Of a stretch of 64,000 nt of DNA, positions 32,827-44,812 are shown in pieces; the first letter of the stretch is position 1, and every line of letters begins with the position of its first letter. The notes beneath the pieces are model-generated. The model did not search any database, was not told the origin of the DNA, and was given only the letters and a program-made list of their open reading frames with translations. The position numbers and the translations under genes were made by a program. This DNA comes from Avena insularis (taxonomy: Eukaryota; Streptophyta; Magnoliopsida; Poales; Poaceae). The stretch covers positions 1,356,072-1,420,071 of the forward strand of contig JAJUPC010000037.1 in NCBI GenBank assembly GCA_023614405.1, written 5' to 3'.

Positions 32827-34155
32827 GTCTAGCCTTGCTCCAATCACTATGTCACCCGAGGAAATGATTTCACTTTTAAACAAGGAATTGAGGAAAGTTT
32901 TAAGGAAGCTTGGTCTAGAATCTCTGACCTACATGAAAAAACTAAGCCCAAAATGACTCAAGGCTTGTTCCTTAGCAGTTTTTACCTTGGGATTGCTCTT
33001 TGCTATAGATATGCTTTAGATGCTGTTGTGGGAGGAGATTTCCTCCAATGTAATGAGGATGATGCTAATAATGCTACAATATTACCTATTGGAATATCTG
33101 AAGGAGTGTTTACAAAGATCCACAGAAAATGATTTCTCTTGATTATCTTGTTATTGAATGTGCGAGGAAAGGACAAATTACACTTGGAAGGTCCCTATTA
33201 GAACTCCTTGGAGCAATAATAGACGTGGGAAACAGTGGTGAATCCAGAATGAAAACAGAGGGTGGGCTGGAAGACACCAACTAAAAAAGTTTCTAGAACT
33301 AAGACAACCAATTTGAGACAAACATAGACGATGCACAATCATTCTTGCGCAAACACGTATTGTTTTCGTACTATGAGATAACTTCCTAAACTTGGTCTGT
33401 GTCCGAGAAAAACAATGTGATAACTTGGTAAAAAACACATGTCTAAAAGTAGAAATGTGTGACAATTCGTCAACCTCAAATGAGTTGGGATCTGCGCATA
33501 TCCATATTACCAAAAGATGAGCTGCGCTGAAACTCAAATAAGCAAGACTATTTGCACTACACTAAACATTTAGTTATCGTTTAGCATTTAAAATAAACTG
33601 AGAACACCATTAAGAGACTATAGTGGTTCTTTAGGTAAATTAAATAATAGACGCAATATAGTCATATTTACCACCAGACCAGTTTGGCTACGGGATCTCG
33701 CCTAGGACCATTTTTTAGAGAGAGAGAGAGTACCGGAGACTAATGAAAGAGCAGAACTAATACTCGTTTCAGGAAAATAAAAAGGGTAACACTAGACAAC
33801 GTTGGGCTTAATTTGTTGCATGCCCCTACTCTGGAGTTAAAGGCCCATTAGGATGGTCCAAGCAAGTTTGGTCATCGTCTTCTCCACACGAACGGAAGCT
33901 ACAGATGCATCTCTAATGGCGCCGCCGCTAGATGGGTAGGAAGTGAGATGCCTAGGTGGGGATATTCTACAACAAATTGAGGGTAGGCTCGAGCCTATCG
34001 AAGCCTACCTAGTAGATTCGCCCCTGGTGGGAAAGGGGACCATGCACCTTTCTTCTCCACCAAACAATCACATTTTCCCAAAGGATAAGAATAAAAATAA
34101 GAGAGGTAAGGGCAAGAAAGTTGGTTTTAATGCTTCTTCATTTGAGAACACTTGA
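32827..34155 (+). pseudogene. Element D gag/protease-like remnant, split by a hAT element
   Basis: From ATG 32827 (MSSLAPITMSPEEMI) the frames carry LFLSSFYLGIALCYRYALD, a block typical of large non-autonomous gypsy elements in Triticeae. A retropepsin-end-like stretch (TLGRSLLELLGAIIDVG) comes next. The coding line is interrupted at 33233-34026 and resumes as KGTMHLSSPPNNHIFPKD to a lysine-rich end and TGA at 34153. Frameshifts near 32890 and 33110 are present. The right copy preserves a longer open stretch at 51390-51058 (reverse). Confidence 0.65.
33233..34026. mobile_element. hAT-type non-autonomous element, left copy
   Basis: 794 bp with imperfect ends CAGTGGTGAATCCAG and, at the far end read inward, CAGGGGCGAATCTAC. 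Both sides carry the same 8-bp duplication GTGGGAAA (33225-33232 and 34027-34034). An 8-bp TSD and CAG-starting termini indicate the hAT superfamily. No transposase ORF. A GA-rich microsatellite lies near 33717-33732. Confidence 0.85.
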
Positions 34156-36856
34156 TTCTTTCTTTGCTTCTTATGCCTGACTTAAAGGCGTTAAAGAGAA
34201 GTATTTATTGGGAGATAACCCAAAAGTTTTAGATCAGTCTTGGAAGTTATTACCTCTGTAATAACCTTTCCTTATCCTTTTTATTTGCTTTTTGTGCCAA
34301 GAGTAACCTCTAATGAGAGTGAAGTAATGATTGGGAAAGTTGCTGTCCCGAAACAGATTTTTGTGCTTCACCGTACAAATTCGTGAGAGAGCTCTGTATG
34401 TCGGATTGAGCTGTGATTTTTTGTGCTTCTGCCCCAGGTTGTTATCTAACTTTCGTTAGTTCAATACGTTTTGATTTGAGCAACAGAAGGTCTTCGAAAA
34501 AATTCGTCTTTACCTTCTGGTCTGTTTTGACAGATTTCTGCCATTTTCTGCATATGCTTCTTGTTGGTTTCTTTTTGAGTTCTTTTGGGGAATTGAGCTT
34601 TTTGAAGGAGGTGCTATAGTAGGTAGTGTTCTAATGGAAGTTTATTTAGTGTTAGAACTGAACCTTAAGACTTATTTATCTTGAGTGCACTAATGTTGCT
34701 AATAAAGATTGTGTGAAGTTTTGTATGAAGGAAAATTTTCAGGTGTATGGAAGGAATGAGTAATGAGATGAAGGATGGACTAAAGCTCAAGCTTGGGGAT
34801 GCCACGTGTCACCCCAAGAAATATCCAAGAAGTAAAAGTGTTAAAGCTTGGGGATGCCCAAGGCATCCCCTTCTTCATCAATAAAAATCCTAGGTTTCTT
34901 CCAAACGCTTCATTTTTATCGTTTCATGCACAGTTGTGTTGTTCTTGGAGCGTCTTCTTTTTTGTTTTCGTTTTGGTTTTTAGTTTGCTTGGTTTGCTTA
35001 GTTTTCTGAATAAATTGGTTGGACCCCCTCTTTCATACATTGGTTTGCAAATGGTTTGGTTTGGTTTGGTTTGGAAAAGAGTAGGAAAGTTCATACTTAT
35101 GTGGTAAAAAGAGCTCGTTTTTGACTATGGCCTATGCTTTGTCATGCCATTCTTGATATTGTTTTGGCTTTATGCTTAGTATTCTTTGCTGTAGAATGAC
35201 TTGTTATAAACAATTGATATTTCTTAATGTGCCTTGGATGAATCATGCGTTGTTTTAGCATATTAAAGCATAGTATAGTGGTATTCTCCTTTGATGCTTT
35301 ATTTGGGTCGACTTGGCGCATGCTCACACCATGTTATGACTATCTCAAGTCACCATAGCCTTTATGATCCTTTAGTTTTCAACTTGTAGTATCACTTTAT
35401 GCTTTGATCAATCGTGTTTTGTCACTCTGCATGATTATGGCCATTATTGCTCTCTTAGTTTGTCGCTCCCAGTCTTTTGCTAGCCTCCACAACCAAGTAT
35501 GAGTTCCACTCACGCATACAACTCCCTAAACCAAGTTATTCCAAAGAGTCCACCATACCTACCTACTAGCTTATGCTATTCCAAGTATATTCATGCTTTT
35601 GTTTACCTTCCAAATTAAACTTGTTATGAGAAAACTAGTGATTAAAGCTCTCACGAACTTGATGGCACACTTTACTTTTTGCCTCTAAAAACTTGAACCA
35701 TTGGGTCCTTCTTTGTTGCGTATATGCTTGCGCTTTATAAGTTGAAATTAGCAGAACCATGTTTCATGGGGAATGCTTTCAACATTGCACTTGTACTTTG
35801 TACCCCGTTGATATCATGTTCTTTTGCTTACGGACCCCGGCGGTGTGAAATAAAAGTGGAACTTGTAAGATCATGGAGTTTGTATGTGTGTTAGAAAGCG
35901 CCTGCAGCTAGCCTAAGCCATGCCTAATCATGATGGAAACTTGCAGCACCACCATAATGAGCACTCTATGAAGCATCCTCAGTAAAACCTATGCAAATAG
36001 CAAATAAAAAGATTGCTAAGATGCTCATTATGCTTGCCTTGTCATTTTCATTATGGGAAAGCTCCTGTATCATGTGCAAGGGGTATGCCGTTGGCGGTTC
36101 TTTATGATACACATATACTTATAATGACAAGAGCTTACTCATGACTGAAGTTGAGTAGCATGAGGATCGGTCTTCGTAAGTAAGGGGCATGAGATTTAGG
36201 TTTATAACTTGTCAACCATATCCTCTTAGTTGTGTCACTTTAACCTTAATCACCTTCAAGATGCTTATGATAGGGGCAATGAGAGATGAAAGCTTTAAGT
36301 ACCATAATTTTTGGAAGCTCTTTATGAGACTTGAATCCCTACTTCCTTTTACAAAGGCCTTTCTTCCACCATTATATTGAGTCTCCACCTTCTATCTTTA
36401 TGCACTTACTTTGAGAGCATAGTGGCCATTCTTAGTTCTATGTGCATTGTCCCAAGACTAGTTGATTGATGCATAACTTGATATTGCTTGTTTTAAACTA
36501 TTGTATCTAGTCACTCTGATGAACTTTGAAGGTGTCCTATGCATTTATATTTGCTACTCTATTGAGGGACAAGCTGAACACTATTATGCCATGCTTTCTT
36601 TATGTGAAACAAACAAACGTCTTGCAAAGCATGTTATTCATGAATCTTTTGTTTGTGCCTTTTCATGTTGCATCATAGTTTCTTTGCTTATTGCTAGAAC
36701 TTTGTCTTTCATGTTATGATTGAAGTAATATGATCCCAGCTTTGAATGTTTTACAAATACTTTGATCAAGTCTTTGATGGTGCATGTCACCTCAAAAATT
36801 CTTTCTTTTTATCACTTACCTACTCGAGGACGAGCAGGAGTTAAGCTTGGGGATGT
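34156..36856 (+). other. Element D non-coding internal region, left copy
   Basis: 2.7 kb between the gag remnant and 3' LTR without a supportable gene. It contains two GCTTGGGGATGCC blocks (near 34792 and 34847) and ends with ACTCGAGGACGAGCAGGAG and the polypurine-like GCTTGGGGATG. The 63- and 72-codon frames here are mirrored letter for letter in the other arm but carry no domain. Confidence 0.7.
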
Positions 36857-38442
36857 TGATACATTGCAAATGTATCTATAATTTTTTATGTTCCATGCTT
36901 GGTTTTATCCACTTTCTTGTGTTTTGTTCCAACTTTGGAGTACTTTTCATATGATTTCTTGGACTAACCTATTAACAAGAGCCACAGTGCCAGCTGCTTG
37001 TTTTCTGCTGTTTTTGGTTCCAGGAAAGTCAGAAAATGAATATTCTCGGAATTGGACGGGACAAAAGCCAAAGTGCCTATTTTTCGGAAGGGACCAAGTG
37101 CCAGAATACGAGACGGAGAAGGGCCGTAGCCACACACCACTGCCGTGCGGCCAGGGCCAGCGCCGAGGTGGTGTGGTGGCCCCTGGCACCCCCTCGGCCT
37201 CTCCTTCTGCCTATATATTGCCCTCGAGACGAAAACCCTAAGTACCCGATCAAAAATCCACGAAAGAGTCTATAGCCGCCGTCATCTCCATCCCTAGATC
37301 GGGAGGGATCTGAAGCTCTTCTCGGCACCCTACCGGAGAGGGGAATTCACCCTGGAGGCCTTCTTCATCACCATGCAAGCCTCCGGTGTGATGCGTGATA
37401 GTTCATCCTTGGACTACGGATCCATGTAGTAGCTAGATGGCTGGTTCTCCTCCTTTGTGCTTTCATGTTTAGATCTTGTGAGCTCCGTTCATGATCAAGA
37501 TCATCTATTTGTAATTCATACATGTTGTGTTTGCGGGGATCCAATGGATATTGAGATGCTATTTCAGATTCATTATTGATTCTATCATGTCTTTGTTATT
37601 TGTGATCTTGCATGCTTTCCGTTGTTAGTAGCTATCTTGGCCAAGTAGATGCTAGCAACTCCATGAGTTAGTATTTATGCTCGATAGTGGGTTCATGCCT
37701 CTGTTAATCTGGGGAAGTGACAGAAATCTCTAAGGTACTAGATGTGCTGTTGCTAGTAGGGAGAAAACAACAATCATTTGTTCATAGAACAATCGTATTG
37801 TTTACTTTACACGCAGTTCATAAAGCAATAATCTGTTGCTTGCAACTTAATACTGGAGGGGGTTCGATGATAACCTGAAGGTGGATTATTAGTCATAGAT
37901 GCAGTTGGATGGCGGTCTATGTATTATGTTGTAATGCCCAATCAAGTCTCAAAGGAGTAAAGATGATTAGTATATGCATGTATTGCTTTCTCGGTGTTTG
38001 TCAATTGCCTCGCTGTAATTTGTTCACCCAGCATGTTATCTATCTAAGGAGAGCCACCTCTAGTGAACTATGGATCTCGGTCCTTTCTCTTTGCATACAA
38101 TCTACAATCTTTTACTGCTTTGTGTTTACTTTCTGTAAACTTTTACTTCTTTCTATTCGATACGTTTAATCCTTTGTTTTTCGCAAAACACGGTGAGATT
38201 GACAACCTCATCGCAAGTTGGGGACAAAGTTCTGTGGTTGTGTTGTGCAGGTCTCCACGTTGTTACTAGCACCGGTAGTGCGCCCTACCAAAGCTCAGCT
38301 AGTAACACCTTTGGGGTGTTTCCTTGCTCCTACTGGTTTGATTAAACCTTGGTTTCATAACTGAGGGAAAACTTGCTGCTGTGCCATCATACCTTCCTCT
38401 TGGGGTTCCCAACGAGCTCTACGTCGAACGACGAGCACATCA
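36857..38442 (+). mobile_element. Element D 3' LTR, left copy
   Basis: 1586 bp, with the same ends as the 5' LTR. It differs from it at scattered sites and in the GC-rich block near 37125-37180, where the 18-bp palindrome is disrupted. ATGGT follows. Confidence 0.9.
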
Positions 38443-38447
38443 ATGGT

Positions 38448-38661
38448 CTTGTCTATTCGGAGGCCCTTGGGGTAGGTTGTGGCCCATATCACTGGTCCGA
38501 AACAACATGGCCCAAGGTATGGGAGCTCCCGAGCCTCTTGGATCTTGTCCAACCATGTACGTCCATCGTATGGCTCTAGCTGATGCCCTTTTCCGTCATG
38601 GGGAGGGGAATTGTGGCGTGATCTATGAGATCCACCGTGTCGTCCGCCATGATGGCTGCTA
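38448..38661 (-). other. Tat leader/gag start remnant next to the junction
   Basis: A Tat internal segment, the mirror of 45669-45882. It ends at ATGGCTGCTA (38661), where homology to the right arm stops and copia sequence begins. Confidence 0.8.
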
Positions 38662-39079
38662 CTTTGAATTTAAACCATGGTTTCATTCAGTAATGAAATA
38701 TCATTAAGTTGGGTATTTTAAGGCATTTCAATATTTTACAAATGTTCATGCATTATCAATTAGTTTCAAACAACAAGGATAGTTCACATATAATCAAACA
38801 AGATATGAACACAGATAGAAATCATTCATAAAAGTAGAACAACTGTTTGTTACAAACTAATATGAATAACCGTCTCACAAAGTGTGAGACACACTAAAGA
38901 AGTTCATAATATTTTGATTACAATAACTATCCAAAATATAAACTAAATGCTAAATATCAAGGGAGAGCGTCGTTGGCCATCATCATCATGCTCCCCATCA
39001 GCATGCAATGTCACCTCCTCTCTAGCAAGCACCTCTCATGCAGAAGGACATGTTTTCAGTAAAACGGAACAAGTATCAA
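38662..39079 (-). other. Copia internal sequence downstream of Gag
   Basis: AT-rich, without a recognised domain. It reaches the arm junction at 38662, where the element is cut. Confidence 0.5.
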
Positions 39080-39800
39080 ACATACTTAACACTGCAAATG
39101 TGTTTGCAAGATTATAACACATATAAAATTGTATATCAAATATATACCTTTGTCATTGATGACATCAACGACATTTGTTTCAACCAACACATTCTTGAGA
39201 TGTGTTACGAACCGGTGGAATTCCATTGATTCCGCGTCGCCTCTCATAATGCAAGTCCTGACTTGTGCTTGGTAGCTTGGTGGCAGCGACCATATCACAA
39301 CGCCATTTGCAAAACAACCCATCATCTAGCTATCCAGGAAGTATGCATGCCTCATGTACACATCATGCATGCGCTCCAAGTGGTCGTCAAGTGATGAGTT
39401 TTCCTCCATCTTAATGGAGAGGAAGTCTCCCATCAACTCATGCTCCCATATGCGTGCTTGTTCCACGAAATGTGTCCTAAGCTGTAGCATTACCGTACGA
39501 GGGTTGACATCACCCACAAAAGGCCACAGCTCATCCACCATTCCGAAACACATTGTAACTGAAATGAAGGAGGCCATTTCCCGACGGAGATAGCGGTCTT
39601 CCCGCTGCTCTGGGTCTCTAAGTAAATGGGCTGATCCAAATCTATCCCATCGAGTATGTAGTCGACCACGTCATTATCGCTAAGGAGAACATGGAGACGT
39701 GTAACCCATATAGAGAAGTTTGATCCATCTAATCTGAGCTTCTATCCTTCTAACCAATCAATCGTTAATAGGAAAGGTGGCATCCGGGAGAACTTTTCTA
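39080..39800 (-). pseudogene. gag: Copia Gag (UBN2-type)
   Basis: Reverse strand, two frames: KLRLDGSNFSIWVTRLHVLL, then DNDVVDYILDGIDLD and PIYLE, then LRTHFVEQARIWEHELMGD, FLSIKMEENSSLDDHLERMH, and VIWSLPPSYQAQVRT. This order is the copia Gag domain of plant elements. Frame changes near 39750 and 39600 and a stop near 39326 break it. It starts about 1.1 kb after the primer site. Downstream pol is missing. Confidence 0.8.
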
Positions 39801-40893
39801 CATTTAAAATTACAAAAAGGAATTTAGACTAAGTTTATAATTAAATGAGTTAATAATAACTCCACTCAGAAACACCTATCCCCAGAAGGGTTCCTAGTGA
39901 TAACACGACCCCTATCAGCCACATCTCCCCCGATCACGGCCATCAATGTGGGATCAAGGGTGGACGCTAAACGTCAGTCACATCATTCATGCGACTCGTG
40001 CTCGATCTTTCGACCATCTGCATTTTGAGGCCATGTCTCCACATGCTAGGCTCGCCAACTCAACCTTAGTGTATTCGCTATGCAACATGGCTTACACCCA
40101 CTATATGTGAACATAGATATGTCTGACACCCATGCCTGTACAATGGATCGCCTCATACTGAAGAACTTTCTTGGTGGTGCACACTAAGGGGGAACAAAAT
40201 CGTTGGTAATTTTAACAGGGATCATCTGATTAGGCTACCGTCGAGTATCTAATACTATCACATAATAAGATATACAAACAATAACATTGAATGTAAATGC
40301 GATGTGATATGGTCCTTCACGTCGTGATCTCCATCCGTCGTCACCAGATTTCGGCGCCAGGGTTACGACGCCGTGAACACCAGTGGTACGGTGTCATTCC
40401 GGCGTGGTAGTCCGTCACCTCCGTGACTATCTACTACTACGTAACATAAGGTAATCACTTTACCTTTGCCACAACCATATCACAAAGCAACGCCCCCTGC
40501 AAAAAAAGTTAGACGCCTCTACTCTATCTTTGCATGTTTTACGTGGCTGAATGGGCTTTCGCACAAGAACCATTCTTACCTACGAACTTTCAGCACATCG
40601 CTGATCAATTAGTTGTCTCTACTACACCCCTTTCGGGGCCCTCCATTGCAAATGGCATACCAACTAATGCGAGAGAGACAGACACCCCCCTAAGCCACTT
40701 TATATGGTACAAGTCGTATGTCAAGCGTGGACCAGTCTCGCAAATGAACGTGTAAAGTCGATTGGGGGCCGCTTCATCAAGCATTACTGCGGTATACACA
40801 AGTACACATGGGAGGGTAACAACTAAAAGATCAACGCCCACATGCTACATCTTGTGTGTTCTACCCGTACCAGCATTACTACGCATAGATCTA
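39801..40893 (-). other. Copia leader
   Basis: Non-coding stretch between primer site and gag. The frames at 40534-40841 carry no domain. Confidence 0.5.
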
Positions 40894-40905
40894 GCTCTGA
40901 TACCA
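40894..40905 (-). promoter_or_regulatory. Copia primer-binding site
   Basis: Reverse strand TGGTATCAGAGC, complementary to initiator tRNA-Met, is separated by one base from the LTR end CTACA. Confidence 0.92.
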
Positions 40906-40906
40906 C

Positions 40907-42699
40907 TGTAGGGGTTTCGCGTATGAAAACAATAAAATTTTGCCCTACGCCCCTGAACCCCTGATGCTGCCAGGACCTATCTATTAGTAATACAGTAATA
41001 GGAGGGGCTTTTCGCGAACTTACCCTTGAAGACCGAAAAGCGTTGTCAACGCTCAGGAGAGCGTGGTTGATGTAGACGAGCCGAAGCTGACCTCAAGGTC
41101 GTGATGAAGTCCTTGCGCTCCCTTGGCTCCAATGACTTGAGTGCCTCAAGTGCGACACCTCGCGGGGAGTTACACACGTCCGGTGCCTGACGATGACTCC
41201 CGCTTCCCTGATCTAGCAGCAGTTGTGGAAGTAGAGCTCCTGGATCCGAATCCCGCAGCGCGATGGTGCTCTGTGGTGAAGATGTCTCTCATTCGCGCAG
41301 TCCGAACTTGGGACCACGGTCACGAGAGAGAGAGATTGAGAGAGAGAGATAAAATATCAGTTGGAGGTCTTCCCAAAAGTGAGAAGACCTTTATTGAATA
41401 TTGTGTGTATTTATCTGGCCAAATACCCCCACTATATATAGGGGAAAATGAGGTACTACCTCCCTTAAAGTCCCGGGGTGGGACTAAAGGAGAGGAGGGG
41501 GAGGGGCAGCCACCGGCCGGCCCTAGTGGTCCCCGCGTGGGGGGGGGGGCTAGGCCCAGCCGGCCACCCCCTTGTCCCTTCTCCCTCTCTCCTTTCCCTA
41601 ATGGGCCCTCTCCCCTCCTGGAATTGGCCTATTAAGCCTTTTGACCTTCTAAATTGATTTTCTCTTTATTAAATAATTATGAATAAATGATTAAATCAAT
41701 ATCTAACATTCATTAACATATTATTCAACCTCTATTGTTATGGAACACTTCCACCTCCACTCCGGACATCCTCTGGACTTACCGAAACCCTTCCGGTTTT
41801 CTCTCTACAATTCTTCGGCGATTCTATCGATCCTATAAACACTCCCTAAGCATCATCAAGCCCTTAAGCGTGATACCCCACGGTTTGGGAACACTCCAGA
41901 CATGGTCGGGACAATCCCACACCAATGATCAACAGAGGGACCTGGATGGCCATGTGACCCCTGTGCGTTCTACGAAGATCTTTCATCGTTTGAACCGGGA
42001 CAGTCGTGTCTTATTCCCTTTGTCTCTTCATACTTGCATTGCCCAAGATCTGATCAATGACATCACCATGTTGTGTTCAATCTCATTACTGAAAATGCTA
42101 CTTGACTCGTTCTGACAAGTGATACCCCTCTAATAAAATCACACGCTGCGCAACTATTGGATATAACCTCTCCGAGTGGGCCCTTGAGTATCTTCCCGTC
42201 ACATGGACGGACAAATCCCGCTCTTGACATATATTGCCTCTACGGTTTCCTCCAAGTAACTGAACACACCTTTATAACCACTGTGTTACCAAGTGGCGCT
42301 TCATGCTATCAAAGCACTCTCGGGAGACAGTGATTGATATAGCCTCACGTTCTAAGGAATAGTCTACGAGGATCCATTTCTAATGATCATAACTTGAACT
42401 TCGTGACATGATCGGGTCACGATGTTTAGGTTGGGTATTGGTTCATCTTCTCATTCTCAGAATGAGTTGACTCCATTTCCAACTGGCATAAATGCCACAT
42501 GATCAGGAAACATGATAATCTGTTGACCAATGAACCAGTGACTAGAGTTTCACTGGGAACCCCTGGTTGTTTGTATATCACACGTGTATTGATGTTTCCA
42601 CTCCATACAGTTATAGCATGATATAAAACTTAATCATAAACTATATGAAATATGGTAATAGTCCTTATTACTATTTGTCTCTAGGGCATATTTCCAACA
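40907..42699 (-). mobile_element. Copia 5' LTR (1.79 kb)
   Basis: Reverse strand TGTTGGAAATATGCCCTAGA to CTACA. The start and 1.8 kb length resemble the Angela/BARE/WIS group. A TATA box (CTATATATAG) lies at about 41430-41440 and a GA microsatellite at 41322-41352. The open frames 41141-41635 and 41735-42115 lie inside the LTR and are not supported as genes. Confidence 0.85.
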
Positions 42700-42706
42700 T
42701 ACTCTC

Positions 42707-43289
42707 TCTTGTATGGGTAGAGGCAACAAATCAAGTGGAGTAATGGGTTTGAAGCCATATACCACCTCAAAAGGACACAACTGCGTGGTAGAGTGTACCG
42801 CCCTGTTATATGCAAACTCAACATGTGGTAAACACTCCACCCACTCACGCAAGTTCTTCTTTATCATAGCACGCAACAATATTGAGGGCGTGCGATTCAC
42901 CACCTCCGTCTGACCATCAGTTTGGGGATGACATGTTGTGCTGAATAGTAGCTTTGTTCCCAGCATTCCCCATAGTGTCTTCCAAAAGTAGCTCATAAAA
43001 TTCACATCTCGATCAGAAACAATTGTCTTGGGTACTCCATGTAAGCGTACAATGTCCCTGAAAAACAGATTAGCAATATGCGACGCATCGTCGCTTTGTG
43101 GCAGGCAATAAAGTGTGACATTTTAGAGAACCTATTCACTACCACAAATATAGAATCATGGCCTCTTTTAGTTTTAGGCAAACCTAGTACAAAATCCATG
43201 CTTATATCTTCCCATGGTGTAGTAGGCGCAGGTAATGGAGTGTACAAACCATGAGGCTTCAACTTGGACTTGGACGTGTTGCATGTAAT
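42707..43289 (-). pseudogene. Gypsy A integrase
   Basis: Reverse strand: [18 protein letters not shown] (first catalytic Asp), [19 protein letters not shown], a damaged second-Asp region, then [20 protein letters not shown] (catalytic Glu) and [12 protein letters not shown] shift near 43010 separates the halves. The frame runs into the copia LTR after LPLPIQE, so the C-terminal integrase and any chromodomain are lost here. Confidence 0.88.
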
Positions 43290-44812
43290 TCATCGTTTCA
43301 CAAACCTGTCCACATCACGCCTCATCCTAGGCCAGTGAAAGTGATCAGCGAGCATGAGTAGCGTCTTCTCACGCCCAAAATGGCCCATCAAACCGCCTGC
43401 ATGTGATTCCTGCAACAACAACAAATGCACAGACGATTCTAGAACACATAGTTTGTTAGCATGAAACAAAAACCCATCATGGATGTGATATTTATCCCAT
43501 GCCTTCCCATTAGTACACATGCTATAAGACGCTGCAAAATCATGATCAGTAGCATACAAATCATGCAAACTCTCTAAACCAGGAACTTTAATATCCAATT
43601 GTGTTAACAACATGTTGTTCCTAGATAGAGCATCAACAATTATATTGTCTTTACCCTTCTTATGTTTAATTATATATGGGAAAGACTCAATGAACTCAAC
43701 CCACTTAGCAAGACGCCTATGCAAGGTCGATTGAGCCTTTAGATATTTCAATGCCTCATGATCAGAATGTATGATAAAATCTTTTGGCCACAAATAATGT
43801 TGCCAAACCTCAGGAACTCTAACAAGCGCATACAATTCTTTATCATAGATAGGATAGTTCAACCTTGCACCAGAAAGTTTATCAGAAAAATATGAAATAG
43901 GACGAACCTCTTGCATCAACACACCACCAATTCCTATGCCACTAGCATCACATTCAATCTCAAATTTCTTACTAAAATCTGGTAGTGCAAGCAATGGTGC
44001 AAAAGTTAACAAACGTTTCAGCTCATCAAACACATAATCTTGGGTTGCGCCCCATGCAAATTCTACACCCTTTTTAGTTAATTCATTCAAAGGTGTAGCA
44101 ATAGTACTAAAGTCTTTCACAAAATGTCTATAGAAACCAGCAAGACCGTGAAAACTTCGTACTTGACTAACATTCATTGGAGTAGGCCAATTTTGAATAG
44201 CTTCAATTTTAGATGAATCTACTTCTACTCCATGCTTAGAAACAACATATCCTAGAAATATGACCTTATCTTTGCAAAATGTGCACTTCTCAAAATTACC
44301 ATAGAGTTTAGCATCACGCAACACTTGCAAAACTTGTCTAATATGATCACTATGTTCAGCTTCATTGTGGCTGTAGATTAATATGTCATCAAAATACACA
44401 ACCACAAACTTGCCAATAAAATATCTCAAAACATGGTTCATTAATCTCATGAAAGTACTAGGTGCATTAGTTAATCCAAATGGCATGACTAACCACTCAT
44501 ATAAACCAAATTTTGTTTTAAATGTTGTTTTCCATTCATCCCATTCTTTCATCCTAATTTGATGATAACCACTATGCAAATCTATCTTAGAGAAAATAGC
44601 AGCACCACTCAATTCATCTAGCATATCTTCCAAGCGTGGAATAGGATGACGATATCGAATAGTGATGTTATTTATCCCTCTACAATCTACACACATGCAC
44701 CATTTACCATCTTTCTTAGGAACTAAAATAACAGGAACATCACAAGGACTTCAGCTCACACGAATATAACCTTTGTCGAGAAGCACTTGCAACTGTTTCT
44801 GTATTTCCTTTG
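43290..44812 (-). pseudogene. Gypsy A reverse transcriptase-RNase H and H2C2 region
   Basis: The longest clean frame in the window (44696-43290, 468 codons). RT motifs: [62 protein letters not shown] (intact DD) and [12 protein letters not shown]. RNase [35 protein letters not shown] and DNIIVDALS. The integrase zinc region [13 protein letters not shown] follows. The part upstream of 44696 continues to KEIQKQLQVLLDKGY with one TGA near 44752. It is silent because it lacks its own start and neighbours. Confidence 0.93.

Larger units (their letters stand above)
31030..38442 (+). mobile_element. Element D, non-autonomous gypsy-like LTR element, left copy
   Basis: 7.4 kb, with LTRs of 1579 and 1586 bp beginning TGATACATTGCAAATG and ending GAGCACATCA or CAGCACATCA. 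ATGGT flanks it on both sides (31025-31029, 38443-38447). The internal region has a primer site, a remnant gag/protease-like ORF, a hAT insertion and a long non-coding tail ending in a purine tract (AAGCTTGGGGATG). No RT or integrase is present, so it depended on another element (LARD-like). Confidence 0.93.
20196..38661. repeat. Left arm of a giant inverted repeat
   Basis: The sequence reappears in reverse complement at 45669-64000. Paired landmarks: Tat LTR 20935-21493 with 62680-63239; element D 31030-38442 with 45888-53311; hAT 33233-34026 with 50321-51109; arm ends GGCTGCTA (38661) with TAGCAGCC (45669). Mirror sums run from about 84,330-84,347 in the inner part to about 84,170-84,200 at the outer end. 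The right arm is thus shorter by some 150 bp through small indels. The outer limit lies beyond the window on the right side. Confidence 0.95.
20935..38661 (-). mobile_element. Tat-lineage gypsy element, left copy (5' end missing)
   Basis: Reverse-strand element: 3' LTR, antisense ORF, integrase, RNase H, RT, protease and gag, then a nested element D, then 214 bp of leader. It has no 5' LTR or primer site; it ends at the arm junction 38661/38662 without any target duplication. The opposite end has the CAAAG flank (20930-20934) matching the right copy. Confidence 0.9.
38662..42699 (-). mobile_element. Truncated Ty1/copia element inserted in gypsy A
   Basis: Reverse orientation: 5' LTR 42699-40907, primer site, leader, gag; it is cut at 38662 by the arm junction. 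Its 5' end sits precisely in the gypsy A integrase at 42699/42700 (flank GAGTA). No protease, integrase, RT or 3' LTR remains, so its other flank cannot be checked. Confidence 0.88.

Noticed and set aside
36189..36719. 63- and 72-codon frames identical in both arms
   Set aside because: Identity follows from the inverted repeat, not from selection; no domain, and they sit in element D non-coding sequence.
41141..42115. Frames of 164 and 126 codons
   Set aside because: Both are inside the copia LTR on the strand opposite the element, without recognisable domains.
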